NCBI RefSeq assembly: GCF_014650555.1
Contig: NZ_BMVE01000023.1
Span: forward strand, 1 to 50,558
DNA length: 50,558 bases
Reading direction: 5' to 3'
Source of the DNA: Streptomyces goshikiensis
Lineage (GTDB): Bacteria; Actinomycetota; Actinomycetes; Streptomycetales; Streptomycetaceae
This document shows positions 9,118-17,298 of the stretch, piece after piece (within the stretch, counting starts at the first letter, position 1; every line of letters starts with the position of its first letter). Below the pieces are notes generated by a model. The model saw only the letters and a list, made by a program, of their open reading frames with translations, was not told the DNA's origin and searched no databases. A program made the position numbers and the translations under genes.

Positions 9118-9468
9118 ATGGGCTCCGACCCGAAGGCGGATCCGACGACCATGCATTCCCTCCAGAACACCGACACGGCCACGCCCAGCGAGCCCCGGAC
9201 CGTCCTGACCCTCACAGGGGCACTCGACATGGACACCTGCCCGCGCGTCACCGCGACCACCGACACCCTCACCCTCGACGGAAACACTCTCGTCCTGGAT
9301 CTGTCGGCCGTCACCTTCATGGACTCCAGCGGCCTCAACATGCTCCTCACCCTCCGCAACCGCGCCGAAGCCGAGCAAGGAACGCTGGAACTGCGCGGAC
9401 TCCCCGGGCAGGTCCTGAGGCTTCTGGACATCACCGGCACACGCGACCTCTTCATCCTCGCCCCATGA
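9118..9468 (+). CDS. STAS-domain anti-sigma factor antagonist
   Basis: 116 residues from ATG 9118 (GGGAG about 10 nt upstream); ATG 9151 would give 105 residues and is equally plausible. The SpoIIAA/RsbV fold is clear: an N-terminal strand ending GALDMD, then VLDLSAVTFMDSSGLNMLL, where D69-S70-S71-G72 holds the serine phosphorylated by the partner kinase. Unphosphorylated, such proteins bind the anti-sigma factor and free the sigma factor. The likely partner is the HATPase 250 bp upstream; the phosphatase that would reset it is broken, so reset may come from a paralogue elsewhere. Confidence 0.8.
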   Translation: MGSDPKADPTTMHSLQNTDTATPSEPRTVLTLTGALDMDTCPRVTATTDTLTLDGNTLVLDLSAVTFMDSSGLNMLLTLRNRAEAEQGTLELRGLPGQVLRLLDITGTRDLFILAP

Positions 9469-9675
9469 ACTGCGACCGCCCCGCGCGCCGGCTGCAGGCC
9501 GACGGGCGGGAGCTCGCATCCGTCGTCACTCGATGTGCGGGATGACGATCAAGCCGTGAGGCGCTGCGACGGCTCGGGCAGGACCCGTGTTCGTGGCCGA
9601 TGTGATGTGAGTGCCGAACGGGGCAGGCGCAGAGCACACCGATGTGAATGTGATGAGCGATGAACGGAGTGCGCG

Positions 9676-9882
9676 ATGACCAAGATCAGGAAGCACAACC
9701 CGGCGCCGACCCCTCCGTCGCAGGCTCCCGGCGAAAGCGGAGACCCGGAGGCCCGAAAGGAAGCGGAGGAAGCGGTGCTTCCCGACACGCACGAAGGCGA
9801 GGCCGGCGACGCATCGACTCCGAGCAGCGATGCGCAGCATCGGGCCGCCGCGAACGCCAAGACTGCCCGCCGGGAGAGCTGA
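9676..9882 (+). CDS. Small acidic, disordered hypothetical protein
   Basis: 68 residues from ATG 9676 with CGGAG at 6-nt spacing. The composition is Pro, Ala, Glu, Ser-rich with no hydrophobic core (EARKEAEEAVLPDTHEGEAG), so it is probably disordered. There is no recognisable domain. The good ribosome binding site is the main argument that it is real. Confidence 0.4.
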   Translation: MTKIRKHNPAPTPPSQAPGESGDPEARKEAEEAVLPDTHEGEAGDASTPSSDAQHRAAANAKTARRES

Positions 9883-10354
9883 CCGAGGGCCGTAGCGCTC
9901 CCGGGCCGAAGCGGCTGCACGAACGGCCCGGGGGCGCCCGCGCTGCGCCTTCCCGGCGGATCCCGCGTCGGGTCGATGCCAGTGGAGGCGGATGCGCCCT
10001 TGGTGCCGCTGGAGCGCCGCGAGCGGCCCTCGGGGGTCAGTCACGCCTGCCGTCGTCGCTGCCCGCCGTGCTCCGGTCCTCGCCGCGACTGCTGATGCTC
10101 ATCGCGGGTCTGCCGTGCGGTTTCCGGCCGGGGCCCCTGGCGGGGCCGTACTGCTCGGGGGTGGAAGGAGCGGTGGGCGCTCGGGCTGTCCCGCCGGTGG
10201 TCTCGTCGACGTCGGGAGACCAATGGCTGCTCGGTCCCCTGGCGGGGTGGAAGCGCCGTACCTCGTGGGCGAACGCTGGCCGGATGCTGTTCATCCGAGA
10301 CGCGCGTACGACAGCCCGGTGCCACTCGTGCGTAGTCGTACGGGACCGTATGCG
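9883..10354. other. Intergenic region without a supported gene
   Basis: 472 bp between a small plus-strand gene and the 3' end of the CrtI-like gene. Several open frames exist on both strands but all have the arginine/proline-rich look of shadow frames in high-GC DNA and none has a ribosome binding site. Confidence 0.5.
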
Positions 10355-11944
10355 TCAAACACGTTGGGCGCGGTGGAGCAGGGCGTGGAGGCCGTGGGCG
10401 CGCAGGGCGGCCCGGGCGGCGTTCGCCCCGGGCGCGCCGTGGACTCCGCCGCCGGGGTGGGCGGCCGCGGAGGCGAGGTAGAGGCCCTTGACGGGCGTCT
10501 CGGGCCGGCCGGTGCCGGGGGTGGGGCGGAAGATCGCCTGTTGGTGGAGGGCGGTGGTGCCGTTGTTGATGGCGCCGTTGTGGAGGTTCTCGTTCATGGC
10601 CTGCAGCGTGTTGGGGGCCAGGATCCGGCGGGCGCCGATGAGCCCGCGGAAGCCGGGTGCGAAGCGTTCCACCTGTGCTTCGAGGCGGTCGGCCATGGCT
10701 TCCTGTTCGCGGGTGTCCCAGCGGCCGGTGATGCGGTCGGGGCCGGCGTCGGCGGTGATGCGTTGGGGGAGGTGGGTGTAGGCCCACGCCGATTCCGTGC
10801 CGGCGGGTGAGCGGCTGGGGTCCGCCGTGGTCATCTGGCCGAGCAGGGCGAACGGCTCGTCGGGGACCTGCCCCATGGCGATCTGCGCGGCGAACCGGGT
10901 CAGGCCGTCGACACCGTCGGCCACGTGGACCGTCCCCGCCCCGGTGGCCTGCGGCGCCGTCCACGGCACCGGGCCGGTCAGTGCCCAGTCGACCTTGAAG
11001 GTCGAGAAGTCCCACTGAAAGCGTTCCAGGTCCCGCAGAAGGCGGGAGGGCAAGTGCTCCTCGCCCACGAGGTCCCGGTACAGGGCCGTCGCCGACGTAT
11101 CGGCGAGCACCGCCCGCCGCGCGCCGACGGTCTCCCCGCCCGCGGTCCTGACCCCGACCGCCGTGCCACCGCGTACGACGATGGACGCGACCCGCTGTCC
11201 GCAGCGCAAAACACCTCCCTTGCGCCGCAGGCGGCTCACGAGCGCCGCGGTCAGGGCGCCGGCCCCGCCGACGGGGACCGGGAAGCCGTGGCTCTGCCCG
11301 AGCATCGCCATCAGCCAGCCGAAACCACCGCTGCCCGCCGCCTCCGGGGCCAGGTCGGAGTGCAGGGCGTTCCCGGCCAGCAGGAGCCGGCCCCCGTCCC
11401 CGGCGAACTCCTCCTCGCCCAGACGGCGCACCGGCAGGGCCAGCTTCCGGGCCAGCCGCAGCCCCCCGGCGGTGCGGAGTTTCGCAGCCAGCCGGAGCCC
11501 GGAGCGGACCGGGGGGAAGGGCGTGAACAGGGCCTGTACGAGGTCCGGCCCCACCCGGGCCCACGTCCGGTACAAGTTCTCCCAGGCGTCGGCGTCGGCA
11601 GCCGCAAAACCGGCCAGGCCGGCGCAGGTGTCCTGCACCCGGCGCTCCAGCACCGCGCACCGGCCGTCCAGCAGCGGGTGGGCCAGTACGGACGGGGCAT
11701 GGCTCCACCGCAAGCCCTCTGCGGCCAGGTCGAGCCGGGCGAGGACCGGGGAGGCGGCGGCCAGCGGGTAGAAGGCGCTGAAGACGTCCGAGACGTAGTC
11801 CGGGTGCACCCCGCGGTCACTGCGGACGGCGCCTCCGGGCTCCTCCTGCGCCTCCAGGACCTCCACGCTCCACCCGGCGTCGAGCAGCAGGTTCGCAGCC
11901 ACCAACCCGTTGGGGCCGGCGCCGATCACCACTGCGTCAGGCAC
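10355..11944 (-). CDS. CrtI/phytoene-desaturase-like FAD/NAD(P)-dependent oxidoreductase
   Basis: 529 residues from ATG 11944. N-terminal dinucleotide-binding motif VVIGAGPNGLVAANLL (residues 5-20) followed by the VEVLEAQEEPGGAVRS strand, the hallmark of the phytoene desaturase / amine-oxidase-like flavoproteins. C-terminal GLYLASAAAHPGGGVHG is the second FAD-contact motif of the family. Many Streptomyces members are not carotenoid enzymes and the substrate is unknown; no crtB, crtE or crtY is nearby. The start overlaps the stop of the SRPBCC gene by 8 nt, so the two are translationally coupled. Confidence 0.85.
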   Translation of the reverse strand: MPDAVVIGAGPNGLVAANLLLDAGWSVEVLEAQEEPGGAVRSDRGVHPDYVSDVFSAFYPLAAASPVLARLDLAAEGLRWSHAPSVLAHPLLDGRCAVLERRVQDTCAGLAGFAAADADAWENLYRTWARVGPDLVQALFTPFPPVRSGLRLAAKLRTAGGLRLARKLALPVRRLGEEEFAGDGGRLLLAGNALHSDLAPEAAGSGGFGWLMAMLGQSHGFPVPVGGAGALTAALVSRLRRKGGVLRCGQRVASIVVRGGTAVGVRTAGGETVGARRAVLADTSATALYRDLVGEEHLPSRLLRDLERFQWDFSTFKVDWALTGPVPWTAPQATGAGTVHVADGVDGLTRFAAQIAMGQVPDEPFALLGQMTTADPSRSPAGTESAWAYTHLPQRITADAGPDRITGRWDTREQEAMADRLEAQVERFAPGFRGLIGARRILAPNTLQAMNENLHNGAINNGTTALHQQAIFRPTPGTGRPETPVKGLYLASAAAHPGGGVHGAPGANAARAALRAHGLHALLHRAQRV

Positions 11945-12389
11945 GGAGCACCTCGCCGGGCTGCTGCTCCACGACCCTGGCCAGGCGGGGCAGCATGCCC
12001 CGGTGCCGCAGCTGCAGGGCCGCCTCGATCACGGAGTTGTGCAGGGACCCGCCCAGGCCGCGCAGGGGATGCTCGTCGCAGACGACGAGAGTCTCCTCGC
12101 CCCACGGCCGGAGCTGGAGGAAGATCCTCGCGGTGCCCAGCGACTTGAACGACGCCTCCAGCTCCAGCTCCTTGCCGAGTTCCCTGTGACGCACCGTCGT
12201 CACTCCTTCGGCTGACCAGGGGCCCAACCGCACGGTGTAGCGGAGCCGGGACCCTACCTCCGGCCAGAGCTGATCGAGCGGTGTGGACTCGGATGGGCCC
12301 ACCACCCACTCCCCGTACAAGGTCGGGTCGGCGAGTACGGCCCACACACTTCGAGGGGGGCGCCGGATGAGCTGATGACGGACGGCCAC
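11937..12389 (-). CDS. SRPBCC-family (START-like) protein
   Basis: 150 residues from a GTG at 12389, chosen because AAGGAG lies 5 nt upstream; the longer in-frame ATG at 12431 lacks one. The sequence follows the polyketide-cyclase/SRPBCC pattern: RHQLIRRPPRSVWAVLADP, then WVVGPSES, a middle beta-sheet region and a long C-terminal helix. These proteins form a hydrophobic ligand cavity. Being coupled to the CrtI-like oxidoreductase, it may bind or deliver that enzyme's lipophilic substrate. This pair is common in Streptomyces genomes. Confidence 0.8.
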   Translation of the reverse strand: MAVRHQLIRRPPRSVWAVLADPTLYGEWVVGPSESTPLDQLWPEVGSRLRYTVRLGPWSAEGVTTVRHRELGKELELEASFKSLGTARIFLQLRPWGEETLVVCDEHPLRGLGGSLHNSVIEAALQLRHRGMLPRLARVVEQQPGEVLRA

Positions 12390-12495
12390 GGGGACTCCTT
12401 CTGCTACCGGAACGGCATGGACGGGGCGCATCGCGCGAGCAGCACCCGAGCCAGGGCGGGGCAGACTGCCCTGCCCGCGAGGGCGCGTCCCGCCG

Positions 12496-12822
12496 TCAGC
12501 GGTCGAGGGCGTTCTTCAGCTGCTGCTTGGTCATCGTGGAGCGACCCTCGACGCCGCGCTTCTTCGCCTCCTGGTAGAGGTCGTCCTTGGTACGTTCGGA
12601 GGAGCTGCCGCCGCGGGACTTCTCACCGCCGCGCTGCGAGGCGGACGTGCCCTGGGTGGAGCTGCGGCTCGCCGTCTGGCTCTCCCCGGAACGGGCGCGT
12701 TCCTTGTTCACCGTTCGCGAGGCCATCTCCTTCGCACGGCTCTCCGACATACCGCGGTGCTCACCCGATTCCTTGATGTGTTCGTACTGACGCTCGCGCT
12801 TGGGGCTGGAGCCTCGGGGCAT
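12496..12822 (-). CDS. Small basic protein with C-terminal Rho_N/SAP-like module
   Basis: 108 residues from ATG 12822, with GGAGG upstream. The N-terminal two thirds are Ser/Arg/Lys-rich and polar (KERQ, SESRAKEMASRTVNKERA). The last ~30 residues form a helix-extended-loop-helix module with signature GVEGRSTMTKQQLKNAL. The module recurs in Streptomyces proteins loosely named plasmid stabilisation proteins. Nucleic-acid binding is expected from the Rho_N/SAP-like pattern but not shown. A truncated copy of the same module ends the dehydrogenase at 3135. Confidence 0.7.
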   Translation of the reverse strand: MPRGSSPKRERQYEHIKESGEHRGMSESRAKEMASRTVNKERARSGESQTASRSSTQGTSASQRGGEKSRGGSSSERTKDDLYQEAKKRGVEGRSTMTKQQLKNALDR

Positions 12823-13093
12823 GGCGGAACCTCCATCGACGGTGGGATGTCACGGTCATGGTGCGCGTACCTCGATCACGCCGCATCTCGCGCAATTCGG
12901 ACCAGGAGCTCTCGGTGCGAGGTCGGCCCGTGCCGTTCGTTGCGCCACATGGGGAGGCCGGGATCCGATCGACCGGCGGGATGTGTGCGGGCGCGTTACT
13001 CCGGATCCTCTGCCAGGCTCGCACCGTGCCCGCAGGGCAGCGGCGTCACACGGCGTGAGTACCGGTTGCACCGCTGTCTCGGAGGGAGACCTT

Positions 13094-13464
13094 GTGCAGA
13101 CGTTCCTTCCGTTTTCGTCGTTCCACGCCTCGGCAGCTGTGCTGGATGTGCGAAGGCCCGGCAAGCAGCGTGTCGAGGCCGTGCAGGTGCTGCGTGGACT
13201 GGTCGTTCCGGGCTACGGGTGGCGCAGGCACCCGGCGGTGCAACTCGGGGCGTCGTATTCGGGGGGCGCCCCCGGACGCAGGAGCAGTTGGCCGCGGATG
13301 GGGACCGGCCACCGTGGCTGGGCGCACCGGACCTCCATCGGAGCCATCAGTCAGCGCTGGTGCGCAAGGCCCCGGCCCTCTACCGAGAGCGCTTCCCGGG
13401 TGTACCGGACGACCTGCCGTACGTATGGCCCCGGTCCGACCGGGATACGGACGGCGTGGCGTGA
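13094..13464 (+). pseudogene. Broken pyrimidine-dimer DNA glycosylase-like gene (MSMEG_6728 type)
   Basis: A GTG at 13094 with GGAGGGA upstream opens a frame starting VQTFLPFSSFHASAAVLDVR, followed by GKQRVEAVQVLRGL and GYGWRRHPAV, which is the conserved N-terminus of this small family. The middle is deleted. Near 13280 the reading shifts by one base and the C-terminus resumes in frame 1 with LHRSHQSALVRKAPALYRER and PDDLPYVWP to the stop 13462-13464. The family acts in repair of UV lesions by homology to T4 endonuclease V-like glycosylases; this copy cannot be functional. Confidence 0.75.
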
Positions 13465-13468
13465 GCCC

Positions 13469-13485
13469 GGGCCCCTGCGGGGCCC
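13469..13485. terminator. Short GC hairpin between two convergent pseudogenes
   Basis: GGGCCCC-TGC-GGGGCCC, a 7-bp perfect stem directly after the glycosylase remnant, facing the 3' end of the DksA remnant. It could have served both genes. Confidence 0.4.
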
Positions 13486-13572
13486 CGCCCGTTCCCCCAA
13501 CATTTCGGACGCCACCCTTGCTGGCCTTCGTCGACCACGGCAGCGCCGGCAGCGGAGAACCGGCCGTCGGCC

Positions 13573-13938
13573 TGTTGTGGTGCCGACATCCAGCGCCGCA
13601 TAACTGGGCGCCAAAGTGCGGGCGTCTTTTCTCCAGGTGTTCGGGCGGAATCATCCCGCCGCCTTCGCACTGTCCGTGCTGTCCCTGTTCGAGACGTTCC
13701 AGTGCGCGGTCGAGTTCTTCGAGGTGCTCGCGTGCCCTGTGCCATCAGGGTCAGAAGTCGGTGCTGCCTCCCTCGGGAGCGTGCTTGCCGTCAATGGCGG
13801 CCAGGGCGTTCGCCGCGACGATCCACCGAAGCCGCTTCTCGGCGAGGCCGCCCGCGCGAGGGCATCGGTACGGTCGGCCGCGAGGCGTTCACGGGCGGCC
13901 ACGAGGGTGGGAGGGGCGTCGTCCTTGGCCTGGGTCAC
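13573..13938 (-). pseudogene. Broken DksA/TraR-type zinc-finger protein
   Basis: From ATG 13938 the minus strand opens TLVAARERLAADRTDALARA, the start of a TraR/DksA-like coiled coil. Two frame changes and an in-frame TGA follow. Further on another frame reads REHLEELDRALERLEQGQ, then HGQCEGGGMIPPEHLEK and QLCGAGCRHH, the coiled-coil end and zinc finger of the family. The first CXXC pair is reduced to C-E-G-G, so one ligand is lost as well. Intact homologues modulate RNA polymerase; this one is dead. Its neighbour on the other side of a hairpin is also a pseudogene. Confidence 0.75.
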
Positions 13939-14099
13939 GTCCGGTCCGGCGCCTTCATGAGGTCGTCGGGAGTCTGGCTGCCGGTGGTGAATCCTTTTCG
14001 GACCTGCCCGCCTCTTATGTGCGTACCGGCCGAATGGGCCGGCAGAGGTTCTGGGAGCTCCGCCACTGACCAGGGTGGAGCCTCAAGAGGGGAAACAGC

Positions 14100-14621
14100 A
14101 TGGGCACTTCTGTGCGTAAGTTCGTCACGGCCACCACCGCGTCAGCCGTGTTCGCCGGCGGGCTGATCGGGCTCTCGGCGACGCCCGCGTCCGCGGGCGA
14201 GGTCTGTGACGACGCCTACAAGCGCAAGTACACGGAGATCTCGTCCCAGTGGCACAAGGTGGTTGCGTCGGGGGTCGTCGACAACCGCCGCGGCGATGCC
14301 TCTGTGCGCGAGAGCATCACCGCGGACATCAGCGCCAGCCTGAAGGGCGGCATCGAGGGTGAGATCGGGGGCAAGCTCGAGCTGGCCGCGGCGGAGATCA
14401 GCTCCAAGCTCGGGGTGAGCGTCGAGGCCAGTGCGTCCATCTCGAAGGGGAAGTCCACGATGATCGTGGTCCCTGCACGCAAGCGGGTCACCTACAAGAT
14501 CGGTATCAAGAAGCGGGTATACCAGGTCTACGTCACTCATCAGTTCCGGAGCTGCCACGTCTCCAACTACTGGGCGAAGGTCACGGTGGCGGACTCCTAC
14601 ACCGAAACCTGGAACAGCTGA
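14100..14621 (+). CDS. Secreted hypothetical protein with a central amphipathic beta region
   Basis: 173 residues from ATG 14100 with GAGGGGAA upstream. Signal peptide about 1-32: basic start, hydrophobic core ASAVFAGGLIGLSA, cleavage after TPASA. The mature part has only two Cys (EVCDDAY near the new N-terminus and SCHVSNYW near the end), which may form one disulphide. Between them lie alternating polar/nonpolar segments rich in Ser, Gly, Ala and Lys (ISASLKGGIEGEIGGK, SVEASASISKGKS, RVTYKIGIKKRVYQVYV). This alternation recalls beta-pore-forming or toxin-like secreted proteins, but I do not recognise the family. A strong terminator follows at 14759. Confidence 0.75.
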   Translation: MGTSVRKFVTATTASAVFAGGLIGLSATPASAGEVCDDAYKRKYTEISSQWHKVVASGVVDNRRGDASVRESITADISASLKGGIEGEIGGKLELAAAEISSKLGVSVEASASISKGKSTMIVVPARKRVTYKIGIKKRVYQVYVTHQFRSCHVSNYWAKVTVADSYTETWNS

Positions 14622-14758
14622 ACCTTGGTTTGAGCGCAGGCTCTGAACGCGCTCCGGCCTGATCAGCAGTTCCGCATCCAGGTACATGGAGGCCTCCGCC
14701 CGACCCCGTACTCCATCAGGGAACACCTGGGCGGCCGGGCGCTGAGCACCGGCAGTTG

Positions 14759-14798
14759 CGCGGGGGCGACGGTCCCGTGAGGGACCTTCGCCCCCGCG
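14759..14798 (+). terminator. Strong hairpin downstream of the secreted protein gene
   Basis: CGCGGGGGCGA pairs with TCGCCCCCGCG and an inner GGTCCC pairs with GGGACC around GTGA. It is a long, nearly continuous stem about 140 bp after the 14100-14621 gene, facing the 3' end of the minus-strand remnant starting at 14803. Confidence 0.7.
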
Positions 14799-14802
14799 GT
14801 TC

Positions 14803-15321
14803 AGGCGGCACGGGAGCCGAGACGGAACCGCATCTCGCCCGCGGCCCGGCAGATGTCCCCGGGCAGCTCGGCGTCGTCGAGGAGCCCGAGAAGCACCGCC
14901 AAAGGGCGCCCTTCGCCGGCGCTGATCAGTTTCAGATGGCGCGCTCACTCCGTCCAGCAGATCGAGTGTCTCGTCCATACCGGGGTCAACGCCGCATAGG
15001 TGAGCCGTCACAAGCCGCTCGCCGGGACCGCCTCCAGGGCGGATTCCGGTCCTCCTCGCGGGGCACCGGGTGGGGCGCCCTGTTCTGCTGCTTTCCGTAC
15101 ACGGCGACATGACGGGTCACGGCCAAGAGGGCGAACACCGTGGTCAAGTGCGCATTGTCCAGAGCGAGGCGCGGGGCCACACCGTCCCCGTCGAGAGTCG
15201 GCACGGCGTCCCGAACGCCCTCTTCCACCGCCTTTGGCGCAAGCCTCGGGCTGGAACGGACTGGTGAGTGGCCGACGCACGGCCCGGGGACAACACCCCG
15301 GGCCGTGCACCGCCATTGCAA
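14803..15321 (-). pseudogene. Frameshifted gene of unknown family
   Basis: On the minus strand the first half (GDGVAPRLALDNAHLTTVFA from an ATG near 15321) and the second half (MDETLDLLDGVSA, then LKLISAGEGRPLAVLLGLLD and ICRAAGEMRFRLGSRAA) look like genuine protein but sit in different frames. In the C-terminal part removal of one C near 14930 restores continuity from MDETLDLL through to a TGA at about 14803. At least one frameshift, probably two. I do not recognise the family. Confidence 0.4.
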
Positions 15322-15342
15322 TGCTGCGCGGGATCGCTCCGG

Positions 15343-15560
15343 CTAGCCGATTGCCAGGAAGGTGTTCCAGGCGTCTTCGTCCACACCGGAGGGGCGCCGG
15401 GCAGCGTGGCGGTTCGCCCGGGAAGAGGTACTGCTTTCCGTCGCTGCTGACGACCCAGACGCCGGGGTTGCCGTCCCCGTTGGCATCAGGCGTACCCAGG
15501 ACCCTGGGCAGCTCGGCTCTGCTCCAGTACTGCGGAGCATACGTGTAGTCCTCGCCGCCT
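15343..15560 (-). pseudogene. C-terminal remnant of a secreted FG-GAP/VCBS-repeat-type protein
   Basis: The minus strand reads QYWSRAELPRVLGTPDANGD, then GNPGVWVVSSDGKQYLFPG, an FG-GAP/VCBS-like calcium-loop repeat (DANGDGNP), followed after a one-base frame change by DEDAWNTFLAIG and a stop at 15343-15345. The end of the protein is typical of Streptomyces secreted repeat proteins. Everything upstream of 15560 is lost and replaced by a perfect 11-bp inverted repeat. Confidence 0.55.
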
Positions 15561-15561
15561 T

Positions 15562-15588
15562 CCGCGCTTGCCGAGGCGGCAAGCGCGG
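15562..15588. repeat. Perfect inverted repeat at a gene breakpoint
   Basis: CCGCGCTTGCC and GGCAAGCGCGG form a perfect 11-bp stem around GAGGC. It sits exactly where the FG-GAP remnant loses homology, so it may mark a rearrangement joint or be a terminator. Confidence 0.45.
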
Positions 15589-15873
15589 CTAGGTCAACGC
15601 CGCCTGCCTGCTCCCCGCCTCTGCGGGGAGCAACCCGACTTCGACATCGACCCCTGGCCCAAGCTGCTTTCCTCCCCGCGCCGGGCTGAGAGGGATCTCC
15701 GCCGCGAGGTCGTTGATGCAGTGTGTGCTCATGTCCGTCCCAACGGCGAGGGATTCAGCGGCTGTTCCGGGCACGGGAGTGGGGCGCCACGCCGTGAACG
15801 CGGTTGGGGCCGCCGCGGGCGTTTCCGCGTCATTGGTGGTGGGGGAGGGACAGAAGGGTTCGGTGCTCCGCAT
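15589..15873 (-). other. Region with one open frame of doubtful status and a CRISPR-repeat-like element
   Basis: A 94-codon minus-strand frame fills this stretch but has shadow-like composition in its first half and no clear ribosome binding site. Bases 15608-15636 match the window's CRISPR repeat at 23 of 29 positions by eye, including CTGCTCCCCGC and GCGGGGA. A lone degenerate repeat or coincidence of a GC hairpin are both possible. Confidence 0.25.
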
Positions 15874-16173
15874 TCAGTCGGCGCGGGGTTTGCGATGCTT
15901 TCCCGTTCCCGCGGCCATGGGGGACCGGGCGGGAGGCGTTGGCAGCGCTTCGTCGGCCGTCTGGGGGTTGAGGAAGCGGCGGGCTGCCGCGCGGTCAGGG
16001 ACCGTGGCCAGTGTCGTCCACTGGTAGCCGTCCCATTCCAGGATGAGGCGAGGGGCGTTGGGGTGGACGTGGGATCCGTGCGCCCCGGGTGCGAGGGTGA
16101 CGGCCTTGCGTTCGCCGACGGGGCGGAGTCGCTTTGCGCGGCGGGCCGCCCATCGGTCCAGGGGTTCGTCCAT
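15874..16173 (-). CDS. Small hypothetical protein (DUF6087-like)
   Basis: 99 residues from ATG 16173, with GGAGGAGAACGACC directly upstream, a very strong start. Opening MDEPLDRWAARRAKRLRPVG, then GSHVHPNAPRLILEWDG and YQWTTLATVPDRAAA. This pattern matches the small actinobacterial family I know as DUF6087, of unknown function. The C-terminal third is Pro/basic and probably disordered. Confidence 0.65.
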   Translation of the reverse strand: MDEPLDRWAARRAKRLRPVGERKAVTLAPGAHGSHVHPNAPRLILEWDGYQWTTLATVPDRAAARRFLNPQTADEALPTPPARSPMAAGTGKHRKPRAD

Positions 16174-16226
16174 GGTCGTTCTCCTCCGTCCGGCGAGGGC
16201 AGCACCCTACCGGTCGGAGACGGCGG

Positions 16227-16266
16227 CGGCCCCTGTCTCCGGGGATGGCGCCGGAGGCAGGGGCCG
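16227..16266 (-). terminator. Long hairpin downstream of a minus-strand remnant
   Basis: CGGCCCCTGTCTCCGG pairs with CCGGAGGCAGGGGCCG (one G-U/mismatch) around an 8-nt loop, 10 bp after the stop at 16276. It likely terminated the gene whose 3' end remains at 16276-16500. Confidence 0.65.
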
Positions 16267-16275
16267 TCATGGTGG

Positions 16276-16500
16276 TCAGTTTCCGGGGCAGGTGATCGTG
16301 TGGCCGTAGAGGGTGGCGGTAACAGTGAACTGGTCGAGTTCCGGGGCGCCGTGCTCGCGCCAGCGGTTGACGTGGTCCTCGATGGCGTCCCAGATGCGGT
16401 CGGAGCCGCCCTGCCGGACGGTCCAGGCTCCGCCGGCCTCGGCGAGGGCCGCCCACGAGCCGGCGTCCACGTCGATCAGTCCCGCCGAGGCCGCGGCCTC
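16276..16500 (-). pseudogene. C-terminal remnant, possibly of a PIMT-like methyltransferase
   Basis: The minus strand reads DVDAGSWAALAEAGGAWTVR, then GGSDRIWDAIEDHVNRWREH and a stop at 16276-16278. The style (DVDAGSWAAL, then W-x-R-W-R-x-H-x-x-P-x-L-D-x-F) resembles the C-terminal extension of protein-L-isoaspartate-methyltransferase-like proteins of Streptomyces, but no catalytic part is present. Homology-like sequence ends near 16500, where plus-strand coding sequence begins: a recombination joint. Confidence 0.4.
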
Positions 16501-16504
16501 GCAT

Positions 16505-16624
16505 CCGCGCGTCACCCGGATGCTCGCCGGATTCGGGCAGCGCCTGACCGACACGCCCCCTCACAGCCTCCAGGCCGCCGTGTGGCGCGACTACACGGCC
16601 CGAGTGACCGCGAGCGCACGATGA
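16505..16624 (+). pseudogene. C-terminal fragment of an unknown gene, coupled to the GNAT remnant
   Basis: The plus strand reads RVTRMLAGFGQRLTDTPPHS and LQAAVWRDYTARVTASAR to a TGA at 16622-16624 that overlaps the ATG of the next gene (ATGA). The 5' part is gone. The overlap shows it was once in an operon with the acetyltransferase. Confidence 0.4.
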
Positions 16625-17174
16625 CGACCGACCCCACCCCTGCCCTGCACTGGTACACAGCCCTGGATCCGGTACGGCAGACGATCGGTGACGTGTACGC
16701 CCAAGTACGTGCCGACCTGCTCGACCACCCCAACTACCGCCTCGACGTGTTCCTGGAACGCCTGGAGCGCCTGGACCGGCACGCCGCGCCGAACCGGGCT
16801 GGGCGGCCGTCATCGCCTACGAGTAGACGGGCGAGCCCATCGGGTACACCTACGGGAACACCGTCGGCCCCGGTGACCGGTGGTGGAAGCGCATGACGAT
16901 CCCCGCGCCCGGCCGCTACACGGCCCGGGACGCCGTCGCAGTCAAAGAGCTCGGCGCCGCCCCGGCATGGCGCGGCGTCGGCCTCGCCCGCCGCATGCAC
17001 GACGCGCTCCTCGACGGCCGACCGGAGGCCCACGCCACGCTGATGGTGAACCCGGCCGCCGGCGACGGAAAGGTCATGCGCCTGTACGAGGGATGGGGCT
17101 ACGACGAGGAGATCGGCACCGTCCAGCCGTCCCCCGAATCCCCGTGGCTTGTCTGCATGGCCCGCCCCGTCTGA
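16621..17174 (+). pseudogene. Broken GNAT-family acetyltransferase
   Basis: ATG 16621 opens a normal frame (RQTIGDVYAQVRADLLDHPN, then LDVFLERLERL). Near 16785 the frame shifts; frame 3 continues with EPGWAAVIAYE, then a TAG, then TGEPIGYTYGNTVGPGDRWW and GVGLARRMHDALLDGR, which holds the acetyl-CoA loop region, to the stop at 17172-17174. One frameshift and one nonsense codon. GNAT enzymes transfer acetyl groups from acetyl-CoA; the substrate is not predictable. Confidence 0.75.
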
Positions 17175-17298
17175 TCAACGGCCTGAGCCGGCGGCATGGG
17201 CGCCTGCCGCTGCAATTGTGCGCAGCTCCGCAGAGCGGTAAGGGATACCTCCGCCGGATGTGGGCGCGGCGCCAGGGGAGCCGATCGATCGGACCGGC

